Source: an uncultured Lachnospiraceae bacterium
Lineage (GTDB): Bacteria > Bacillota > Clostridia > Lachnospirales > Lachnospiraceae
Assembly: GCA_900553355.1 (NCBI GenBank)
Contig: USDK01000072.1
Location: forward strand, 1 to 12,115
Length of the DNA stretch: 12,115 nt
Direction: 5' to 3'
Notes under the pieces: generated by a model
Databases searched by the model: none
Told to the model about the DNA's origin: nothing
What the model saw: only the letters and a program-made list of their open reading frames with translations
Translations under genes and position numbers: made by a program
Shown here: positions 6,618 to 12,115 of the stretch, one piece after another
Layout: the number at the start of each line of letters is the position of its first letter
How positions within the stretch are numbered: position 1 is the first letter of the stretch

Positions 6618-7508
6618 TTAGCTTAATTTTTCAAACTGCATTGCTTCTTTCAGATACGCTTTTTCCTCGTCATTTAATTCTCTTCTCGGCCGGCGGACAT
6701 AGCCTCCGCAAAGCCCTTTCTGGGATAGGCCGTATTTCAGCGCCTGCACTGGTTTATCAAAAGATTCCAGCACATTCAGCGCCGGAAGGATCTGTCTGTA
6801 AATTTCCTTTCCTTTTTCCAGATCCTGATCCAGGCAGACCGCCTGATACAATTCCACACACTGCTTCGGCGCCACGTTTGCCAGCATGCAGATCCATCCG
6901 CAGGCGCCGTCTGCAAAACTTTCAAAGGCCAGGTTGTCACAGCCGCAGAACACGGACACCCGGTCCGGCGCGTCCATCAGCACCTCTGTCAGCTTCTGCA
7001 TGCTTCCGCTGGATTCTTTCACCACCGCCGTATAGGGCAGTTCCATGATCTCCTTAAACGCGTCTTTTCCGATCTCAATGCCGGCAGATCCCGGATTGTT
7101 GTATGCGACGATGGGGAACTGGGTCTTTTCCTGGATATAACGATAATGCTCTACGATTTCGTCCTGCGCCGGATGACAGTAGAAGGAAGGCAGCACCATG
7201 GCCGCATGGGCCCCGCATTCCTTGATATTTTTCACCAGCTTCACGACATCTTCCGGACGCTCCCTGGAAGCTCCCACGATCACACTGACACGGTCTTTAA
7301 TATAGGGAACGATCTCCCTTACATATTCCATGTGTTCTTCATCCGAAATGCTCTGATATTCTCCGGTTGCTCCAAGGATGCATACTCCCTGTACTCCCTG
7401 GCTGATCAGCCAGTCAAGATTCTTTTTTGCCGCCTCATAGTCAAATGAGCCGTCCTCATGGAAAGGTGTAACTGCCACCGTATAGATTCCTTTAAATTCC
7501 TGGTTCAT
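6618..7508 (-). CDS. DapA-family lyase, likely 1-pyrroline-4-hydroxy-2-carboxylate deaminase
   Basis: A 296-residue TIM-barrel class I aldolase of the DHDPS/NAL family. The Schiff-base lysine is Lys164 in AVVKESSG, the catalytic tyrosine is Tyr136 in IVAYNNPG, and the carboxylate-binding loop is GATGE (46-50). It is not a true dihydrodipicolinate synthase: the usual GTTGE has Ala for the first Thr, and the Arg that follows the YNxPG motif in that enzyme is replaced (PGSAG). In hydroxyproline pathways the LhpC-type member converts 1-pyrroline-4-hydroxy-2-carboxylate to 2-oxoglutarate semialdehyde and ammonia. The flanking dehydrogenase and aldehyde dehydrogenase genes make this the best assignment. 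A 2-keto-3-deoxy sugar acid dehydratase is the main alternative. AGGAGG lies eight bases before the ATG. Confidence 0.88.
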   Translation of the reverse strand: MNQEFKGIYTVAVTPFHEDGSFDYEAAKKNLDWLISQGVQGVCILGATGEYQSISDEEHMEYVREIVPYIKDRVSVIVGASRERPEDVVKLVKNIKECGAHAAMVLPSFYCHPAQDEIVEHYRYIQEKTQFPIVAYNNPGSAGIEIGKDAFKEIMELPYTAVVKESSGSMQKLTEVLMDAPDRVSVFCGCDNLAFESFADGACGWICMLANVAPKQCVELYQAVCLDQDLEKGKEIYRQILPALNVLESFDKPVQALKYGLSQKGLCGGYVRRPRRELNDEEKAYLKEAMQFEKLS

Positions 7509-7529
7509 ATTTATTATCCTCCTGTTTTT

Positions 7530-8714
7530 CTATGATTCCTGAAGCTGAGATTGTTCAAACCGATGGTAACTAAGCGGGCTAAGATCCATAAACGGCTCCT
7601 CGCCTGCGATCATGTCCGCCATGACTTTTCCCGTGATCGGCGACAGGCCGATGCCGTCTCCTTCATGCCCGGCCGCAATATAAAAGCCTTCTACCGGCGT
7701 ATCTGATACGATGGGCATATGATCCGGCGTATAGGGTCTTAAGCCGCTGTAAGAACGGATCACCTTGATGTCCGCGATCACCGGGAAGAAGCGGATCGCC
7801 CTTTCCGCCATCGCCTTCATTACTTCAATGCTGCTGGAAATATCCTCGCCGGCAAAAGTTCTGGAGGAACCGATCAAGAAATTATTGGACGCCGTCGGCT
7901 CAAATACAAAGGCTACTCCATACTTTTCTACCCGTTCTGACACAGGCCTTCGGTAGGATGCGCTCTGGAATTTTGCAGACATATATCCAAACTCATGCAC
8001 CTTTCTTCGCGCCACCTGAAAGGTCTGCTCTGATACCAGGATCTGTCCCTGTCTTGGCCTGATGGGAACCGGGACCCCTACCATGGCGCCGATCACCGGA
8101 GACCAGACGCCGCAGGCGTCTACCACATTTTCCGCCAGTATCTCTCCTTTTTCCGTCTCAATGGCAAAGCCCTTTTCTTCTTTGCGGATACCTGTAACGC
8201 GGTTGTGGAGAGAGAGCACCGCTCCTTTTTTCTCCGCCCCCAGTGCAAAGCCATAGGCAAGTCCGATGGGATATACGGAGCCATCGGTGATCGTTTCCAG
8301 TCCTCCGTAGATATCTTTCGCAAGATAGGGCTCATCATCCTGTACCTCTTTTTGATCCATCATGTGCATCTTGATCCCGCATTTCTGCATCTTTTTGCAG
8401 AATTCTGACGCCGTCTGGAATTCTTCCTCTGTTTCTGTCAGGAATAGGCTCCCTCTCTGACGCCATTCAAAATCATAATCCAGCTCTTTGCTCAGTCCCT
8501 CAAACATATCCTGGCTGGCTTTTGCAAATATGGCGTCGAATCCCGGCTGTTTATCACATACCAGGATATTTCCGTCGCTGCGGCTGCTGGTAGACTCTGC
8601 GATATCCCCGGCATCGATCAGGACTACGGAAGCGCCTTTTTTGGCATTAAAATATGCGACGGAGGTTCCTATGGAGCCTGCCCCGATCACCGCTACATCA
8701 AATGCTTTACTCAT
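7530..8714 (-). CDS. DAO-family FAD oxidoreductase, likely catalytic subunit of cis-4-hydroxy-D-proline dehydrogenase
   Basis: A 394-residue flavoprotein of the D-amino acid oxidase/glycine oxidase/HcnC family. The N-terminus has the FAD-binding DVAVIGAGSIG (GxGxxG at 11-16) followed by an acidic strand end (LIDAG). The C-terminus has the family pattern SGLRPYTPDHMPIVS and AAGHEGDGIGLSP that closes over the flavin. Role: oxidation of the ring imino acid cis-4-hydroxy-D-proline to the 1-pyrroline, passing electrons to the partner subunits rather than to oxygen (inferred from the operon). The chosen ATG has GGAGGAG just upstream; a longer in-frame start 36 nt earlier lies inside the preceding gene and is unlikely. 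It overlaps the preceding Fe-S gene by 8 nt (ATGAGTAA), indicating translational coupling. Confidence 0.88.
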   Translation of the reverse strand: MSKAFDVAVIGAGSIGTSVAYFNAKKGASVVLIDAGDIAESTSSRSDGNILVCDKQPGFDAIFAKASQDMFEGLSKELDYDFEWRQRGSLFLTETEEEFQTASEFCKKMQKCGIKMHMMDQKEVQDDEPYLAKDIYGGLETITDGSVYPIGLAYGFALGAEKKGAVLSLHNRVTGIRKEEKGFAIETEKGEILAENVVDACGVWSPVIGAMVGVPVPIRPRQGQILVSEQTFQVARRKVHEFGYMSAKFQSASYRRPVSERVEKYGVAFVFEPTASNNFLIGSSRTFAGEDISSSIEVMKAMAERAIRFFPVIADIKVIRSYSGLRPYTPDHMPIVSDTPVEGFYIAAGHEGDGIGLSPITGKVMADMIAGEEPFMDLSPLSYHRFEQSQLQES

Positions 8715-9543
8715 CTTCTCCTCCTTCCTGCCCTTTTTCGAGCTCTCCAAATGTTACCGGCCTCACTGGCGGCCTGTCTGTGCTTCCTTTTATCTCGCTC
8801 ATCTGTTTTCCCGTTTCTTCTGCTATGATGCGGCTGACCAGCTTTCCGCAGGTTCTCCCCTGGCACAGTCCCATTCCGGCCCGGACACGTCTTTTCACTT
8901 CTGTGACAGTCGTCGCATGATACTCCCGGATCGCCCTGCGGATCTCACCGGCCGTAATTTCTTCACAGCGGCAGACGATCACATCGTCGTCCAGGACTCC
9001 TTCCGGCTCAACCGGGTGAAATCCCTCCTGCTTTTCAGGAAGGCGCAGCCTTCGCATGGTCCTTACCGTATCTGCGTATTCTCTGGGGACAGCCAGTGTA
9101 ATAACCGGCGTATGATCATTTCTGGGAGGCGTCATCACTTTGACGACTCTTCCCTGGCAGACATACTCTCCGCCCCGGGAAAGTGCTTCCACTTCATCCC
9201 CTTCCTGCGGCAGAGGATCATATTCAAACGGGAAACTTACCTTTGCCTCTGTTTCCGAATAACTTTTATCCACCAGGAAGATGGCCAGCCCCGGACATGC
9301 CGCCACACACATGCCGCATCCGATACACTTTTCCCTGTCTACCTGGGGCGTATTCGTGATCGGGTCCCCTATATGGATCGCGTGGAGCGGACATGCTCCC
9401 TCGCAGGGATTACAGGGAATCTGCTGTACACATTCGATCACTGCTACCGGTCCCTTTGCAAATCTTTCTTCATCCGGCCAGCCGTTTGCCTGCCGGATTT
9501 CTTCCATCGACGGATATCCATCGTAAATAATTCCTTTTTCCAT
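8707..9543 (-). CDS. Ferredoxin plus BFD-like [2Fe-2S] electron-transfer subunit
   Basis: A 278-residue protein with two kinds of Fe-S domain. Residues 35-90 resemble a 2[4Fe-4S] ferredoxin: a normal second motif CIGCGMCVAACP (Cys73, 76, 79, 83) and an altered first motif with Cys38, Cys44, Cys47 and Cys51 (spacing C-x5-C-x2-C-x3-CP). Residues 188-235 are a BFD-like [2Fe-2S] domain with Cys191 and Cys193 (CRC) and Cys227 and Cys232 (C-x4-C). The region between is not recognised. In many HcnB or SoxA-type flavoproteins the BFD domain is fused to the FAD subunit; here it is on a separate protein joined to a ferredoxin. It probably links the flavins of the hydroxyproline dehydrogenase to a cellular electron carrier. 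The gene starts 2 bp after the FAD subunit gene. Confidence 0.85.
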   Translation of the reverse strand: MEKGIIYDGYPSMEEIRQANGWPDEERFAKGPVAVIECVQQIPCNPCEGACPLHAIHIGDPITNTPQVDREKCIGCGMCVAACPGLAIFLVDKSYSETEAKVSFPFEYDPLPQEGDEVEALSRGGEYVCQGRVVKVMTPPRNDHTPVITLAVPREYADTVRTMRRLRLPEKQEGFHPVEPEGVLDDDVIVCRCEEITAGEIRRAIREYHATTVTEVKRRVRAGMGLCQGRTCGKLVSRIIAEETGKQMSEIKGSTDRPPVRPVTFGELEKGQEGGEDE

Positions 9544-9545
9544 TT

Positions 9546-10622
9546 TTACGCTCCCTTCCTGATCACACGCTCTTTTGCGGCCATTCTTCTGTCTCCGAAC
9601 GGTCCCTGCCGCAGGGAATCAAGCCGTCCTCTGATCTGGGACTTTCTTTCCTCCGCCTGCTCTCTGGTCAGATGTCCCAGCGCTTCTGCCGCGGCGGCTG
9701 CCAGCCTTCCCTCATCCATCGCCGTGCTTGCCTCTTCTACCCCTGCCGTATCTCCGGCCACATAGACTCCCCGCATACTGGTCTCCATATCTGCATTGTG
9801 CATCGGCATCCAGCCGCCCAGCTCCGGAATAAATTCATGATGGACGCCGGCCACCTGTGCCAGCTCTGAAAGAGGTCTGAGTCCGACTGCGATACAGACT
9901 ACATCTACCTGCGTCTCCATCTCTGTCCCTTTTACGATCTGCCCATCCTGAAATTTTGCGATCACTGCTTTTTCTACATGGTCTGTTCCTTTCGCTTCCG
10001 CGATCGTATGCCCCAGGTAAAAGGGAATCCCTGCACGGCGGATCTTAGCCGCATGGACGCCATAGGCTCCGATCCTTGGCATCCCCTCTACAATACCTAC
10101 CACATCCGCGCCGGCCTGCAGAAGCTGATACGCTACGATCACACCTACATTCCCGGAACCCACCATCAGGATCCGTTTTCCCGGCAGGACACGCTGCACA
10201 TTGACCATGGTCTGCGCGGCGCCGGCTCCCATCACGCCCGGAAGCGTCCATCCCGGAAAACGCAGCGGATTCTCCGCTCCTCCTGTACAGAGCAAAAGCT
10301 TTTGAGCCTCTACGATTTCCGTCTTGCCATTCCGCAGGACCGCCGCTCTCTTATCCGGAAAGATCCCAATACAGGGGCTGTTCAGCCATACGTCTACTTC
10401 CAGCTTTTTTGTCTCTTCCAGTAATTCTTTTCCGATATCGATTCCCCTTACTCCGGCTCTGTGGGCGCTGGAACCAAAAAATTTATGGAGCTGTTTAAAC
10501 AGCTGGCCCCCTGCTTTTCGATTCTCATCGATCAGGAGTACGTCACATCCGTCTTTTTTTGCTTCGATCGCCGCTGCCAGCCCTGCCGGCCCGCCGCCGA
10601 TAATCACAACTTCTCTTTTCAT
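9546..10622 (-). CDS. FAD/NAD(P)-binding oxidoreductase subunit (HcnB/LhpE-like)
   Basis: A 358-residue flavoprotein of the pyridine nucleotide-disulfide reductase fold, without redox-active Cys-x4-Cys in the N-terminal region. The FAD-binding motif VVIIGGGPAG lies at residues 5-14 with DEN ending the second strand. A second nucleotide-binding motif VGSGNVG is at 154-160, and the FAD ribityl motif GVYVAGDTAGVEEAS lies near residue 295-310. This is the HcnB/octopine oxidase/LhpE-type subunit, but shorter: the C-terminal BFD-like domain often found there is absent and is encoded by the next gene. It overlaps the preceding [2Fe-2S] gene by 4 nt (ATGA). It is expected to shuttle electrons between the catalytic DAO subunit and an acceptor such as NAD(P)+; direction and acceptor are not shown by sequence. 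Confidence 0.9.
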   Translation of the reverse strand: MKREVVIIGGGPAGLAAAIEAKKDGCDVLLIDENRKAGGQLFKQLHKFFGSSAHRAGVRGIDIGKELLEETKKLEVDVWLNSPCIGIFPDKRAAVLRNGKTEIVEAQKLLLCTGGAENPLRFPGWTLPGVMGAGAAQTMVNVQRVLPGKRILMVGSGNVGVIVAYQLLQAGADVVGIVEGMPRIGAYGVHAAKIRRAGIPFYLGHTIAEAKGTDHVEKAVIAKFQDGQIVKGTEMETQVDVVCIAVGLRPLSELAQVAGVHHEFIPELGGWMPMHNADMETSMRGVYVAGDTAGVEEASTAMDEGRLAAAAAEALGHLTREQAEERKSQIRGRLDSLRQGPFGDRRMAAKERVIRKGA

Positions 10623-10945
10623 CTTTCAGTTCCTCTCTTTCCAAATCCTTCCTGTGTCTCCACGACCATTCCTTCTTCCACCGGAGTAATACAGGTCCGT
10701 ACATTAGGATTCCCATTTACCGTCATGACACAGTCTGTACACTGGCCGATCCCACAGTAAATTCCTCTTGGCTCATGCTTTTTTGTCGTATATCTGTGGA
10801 TGCGGATCCCGTTTGCCAAAAGCGCCGCAGCGATGGTCTCGCCTTTTTTGGCCTGCAGTTTCCGTCCGTCCACCGTAATTTCCACAAATCCGCTCTGTTC
10901 CAGGTCCCCAAGGATCGGGTGGTGCAGTACTCTCATTGTTTCCAT
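10619..10945 (-). CDS. Small [2Fe-2S] protein (HcnA/LhpF-like subunit)
   Basis: A 108-residue ferredoxin-like protein with Cys64, Cys69, Cys72 and Cys85 (C-x4-C-x2-C-x12-C), the plant-type 2Fe-2S pattern of HcnA, LhpF and the N-terminal domain of sarcosine oxidase alpha. The preceding strand ITVDGRKLQAKKGETIAAALLANG (22-45) is the usual beta-grasp start. The first ATG is chosen because AAGGAG lies eight bases before it; a second ATG three codons on would be too far. It begins 24 bp after the racemase gene and overlaps the FAD subunit gene by 4 nt, consistent with being one subunit of the same dehydrogenase. Confidence 0.9.
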   Translation of the reverse strand: METMRVLHHPILGDLEQSGFVEITVDGRKLQAKKGETIAAALLANGIRIHRYTTKKHEPRGIYCGIGQCTDCVMTVNGNPNVRTCITPVEEGMVVETQEGFGKRGTER

Positions 10946-10969
10946 TTCAACTCTCCTTCTTTCTCTTCT

Positions 10970-11977
10970 TTATGCTAATTGATATCCTTCCTGAAAAATG
11001 TCTTCCGGATCCAGCAGGAATGTATGGATCCCTGTTACCCAGGCTCTTCCCGTCACCTCCGGGACCACCGCCGGGATCCCGGCGACTTCCGTATCGTCCA
11101 CATACCGGCAGGTAAAATGTCCGCCCAGGATACTCAGATGTACAAAACTCTCTCCTTTTTCGATCTCTCCCTTTGCCGCAAGGACCGAAAGTTTGGCCGA
11201 CGTCCCGGTTCCGCATGGGGAGCGGTCCACTGCTCCGGGAGGGATGATGACTGCATTTTTTACCGCCTTGTCTGCCCTGTCCGTCTGCTCATAGAATTCA
11301 ACATGCGTCACATGGTCTTCAAAGGGAATCAGAGGATGACAGACCGGTATCTGTTCATTGATCTCTTTTTTTATTTCATTTCCTGCCTCGATCAGCCTTC
11401 CTGCCTCCTTCGGATCGATATGAAGCCCCACCGCCGAAGCCGGGATGATCGCATAAATATTTCCCCCAAAAGCAATATCAACATCCAAGGTCCCATACTT
11501 TTCCGTTTCAACCCGTGCACCCTTTTTCAGCACAAAAGCCGGTGCATTCAGAAAGGTTACTGTCTTGGCGCTTCCGTCCTTAACCTGGATCTTGAGACGG
11601 ACCAGCCCGGCTGCCGTATCCAGAGTTACATATGTATATGGTTCCTGTATTTTTACCATCCCGCTTTCAACAAGCGCGGTCCCCACTCCAATGGTATCGT
11701 GGCCACACATCGGCATCCATCCGCCCACCTCAAAATACAGAACGCCAAAATCCGCCTCTTCCCTGCAGGGTTCTGTAATGATGGTGCCAGACATAACATC
11801 GTTGCCCCTTGGTTCATACGTCAAAAGTTTCCGGACCCAATCCTCATTCTCAGACATATATACCATTTTTTCTTCCATTGTCTTTCCCGGTATCGGCGGG
11901 ATTCCGCCGATCACTGTACGGGTCGGCTCGCCGCAGGTATGAGTATCGATCGTCCGAAACATCTTTTTACTCTTCAC
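10970..11977 (-). CDS. Proline racemase-family protein, likely 4-hydroxyproline 2-epimerase
   Basis: A 335-residue cytosolic PLP-independent racemase. Both catalytic cysteines are present: Cys91 in MCGHDTIG and Cys255 in DRSPCGTGTSA, arranged as the two-base pair that inverts the alpha carbon. This fits proline racemase or 4-hydroxyproline 2-epimerase. It excludes trans-3-hydroxy-L-proline dehydratase, in which the second Cys is replaced by Thr. As first gene of an operon encoding a D-imino acid dehydrogenase, a DapA-like deaminase and a semialdehyde dehydrogenase, trans-4-hydroxy-L-proline to cis-4-hydroxy-D-proline is the best role (LhpA type). The start is GTG: the AAGGAGGAGG site ends about five bases before it, whereas the next ATG (11962) is 20 bases from the site. 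Confidence 0.9.
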   Translation of the reverse strand: MKSKKMFRTIDTHTCGEPTRTVIGGIPPIPGKTMEEKMVYMSENEDWVRKLLTYEPRGNDVMSGTIITEPCREEADFGVLYFEVGGWMPMCGHDTIGVGTALVESGMVKIQEPYTYVTLDTAAGLVRLKIQVKDGSAKTVTFLNAPAFVLKKGARVETEKYGTLDVDIAFGGNIYAIIPASAVGLHIDPKEAGRLIEAGNEIKKEINEQIPVCHPLIPFEDHVTHVEFYEQTDRADKAVKNAVIIPPGAVDRSPCGTGTSAKLSVLAAKGEIEKGESFVHLSILGGHFTCRYVDDTEVAGIPAVVPEVTGRAWVTGIHTFLLDPEDIFQEGYQLA

Positions 11978-12010
11978 AGATTCCTCCTCCTTTTCATATT
12001 TGTGAAATTT

Positions 12011-12033
12011 ATAATAGACCGCGTTCTAGTTAT
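12011..12033. promoter_or_regulatory. Candidate operator: imperfect dyad in the leader of the operon
   Basis: On the plus strand ATAATAGA - six bases - TCTAGTTAT forms an inverted repeat with one extra base in one arm (TAGA/TCTA core is exact). It starts about three bases after the expected transcription start of the operon and is about 34 bp from the racemase start codon. A bound repressor there would block early transcription. No gene for such a repressor other than the LysR gene is in the window, and LysR sites usually lie upstream of promoters. Confidence 0.4.
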
Positions 12034-12042
12034 ATTTTCTTC

Positions 12043-12070
12043 ATTATATCACAGCAGCCAGATTAGTCAA
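12043..12070 (-). promoter_or_regulatory. Sigma-A promoter of the hydroxyproline operon
   Basis: On the minus strand TTGACT (12065-12070) and a perfect TATAAT (12043-12048) are separated by 16 bp. The -10 box is preceded by TGA, giving a TG-extended -10. Transcription should begin near 12036, about 58 nt before the GTG start. The DNA upstream (12071-12115) is almost pure A/T, as in UP elements. Confidence 0.7.
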
Positions 12071-12091
12071 TAAATTTTTTCATAATTTTGA

Positions 12092-12110
12092 ATAATAATT
12101 TAATTATTAT
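12092..12110. repeat. AT-only palindrome upstream of the operon promoter
   Basis: ATAATAATT and AATTATTAT flank a single central T, giving perfect 9-bp arms. It lies 22 bp upstream of the -35 box. In such AT-rich DNA a dyad can arise by chance, but the place suits an activator site or UP element. The window ends 5 bp later, so its full extent cannot be seen. Confidence 0.4.
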
Positions 12111-12115
12111 GAATT

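Noticed and set aside
1103..7508. Weimberg-type sugar acid pathway (IlvD/Edd dehydratase, DapA-like dehydratase, semialdehyde dehydrogenase, GntP carrier)
   Set aside because: This combination could degrade pentonates, but the DapA-like, dehydrogenase and permease genes share an operon with a proline racemase-family epimerase and a D-imino acid dehydrogenase. The IlvD-like gene is in a separate unit and lacks the metal ligands found in sugar acid dehydratases. It remains the main alternative for the IlvD, DapA and GntP genes.
6618..7508. Dihydrodipicolinate synthase for lysine synthesis
   Set aside because: The GTTGE motif is GATGE and the Arg after YNxPG is absent; the operon context is catabolic.
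8488..9765. Long open frame on the plus strand of about 425 codons
   Set aside because: It runs antisense across the DAO, ferredoxin/BFD and FAD genes, which have clear motifs and ribosome sites. Its own translation shows no recognisable domain, and no ribosome site supports it.
10970..11977. trans-3-hydroxy-L-proline dehydratase
   Set aside because: That enzyme has Thr in place of the second catalytic Cys; here Cys255 is present.
10979..12073. Long open frame on the plus strand of about 364 codons
   Set aside because: It is the antisense shadow of the racemase gene and its leader, with Cys/His/Arg-rich composition and no family motif.
1..12115. Glycyl radical hydroxyproline dehydratase (HypD), CRISPR array, tRNA, phage or insertion sequence genes
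   Set aside because: None of their motifs, repeats or structures were seen by reading both strands.

Overview
The window is a compact catabolic locus from a Gram-positive anaerobe, most likely a clostridial Bacillota of the Lachnospiraceae type. This placement is an inference. It rests on strong AGGAGG ribosome binding sites before almost every gene, sigma-A-type promoters, moderately GC-rich genes with AT-rich spacers, and a dehydrogenase complex loaded with iron-sulfur clusters. Gene order and motifs point to hydroxyproline use.

Right part (minus strand, transcribed from about 12036 down to about 3750): one operon of eight genes. In order they encode a proline racemase-family epimerase with both catalytic cysteines, a small [2Fe-2S] protein, an FAD/NAD(P) disulfide-type oxidoreductase, a ferredoxin plus BFD-like Fe-S protein, a DAO-family FAD oxidoreductase, a DapA-family lyase, an aldehyde dehydrogenase, and a GntP-family permease. 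Together they fit the route trans-4-hydroxy-L-proline -> cis-4-hydroxy-D-proline -> 1-pyrroline-4-hydroxy-2-carboxylate -> 2-oxoglutarate semialdehyde -> 2-oxoglutarate. The four oxidoreductase genes overlap or nearly touch and probably form one electron-transferring dehydrogenase. A consensus-like promoter with a TG-extended -10 lies upstream, with an inverted repeat just after the expected transcription start. A good intrinsic terminator follows gntP and sits inside the last codons of the convergent lysR gene.

Left part: a LysR regulator gene (plus strand, 2910-3785) is divergent from a second minus-strand unit. That unit holds an IlvD/Edd-family dehydratase gene and an ornithine cyclodeaminase/mu-crystallin-family reductase gene. 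The dehydratase is unusual: it keeps two cluster cysteines but has lost two of the usual Mg2+ ligands, including the lysine that is normally carbamylated. With a likely imine reductase beside it, it may act on a hydroxyproline isomer or related compound and feed 1-pyrroline-2-carboxylate to L-proline. This is a hypothesis and the most interesting point in the window.

The left edge holds a perfect 34-bp GC-rich palindrome inside a larger imperfect hairpin that reaches over the stop codon of the reductase gene. No tRNA, rRNA, CRISPR array or insertion sequence was seen, and no gene-free stretch exceeds about 140 bases.
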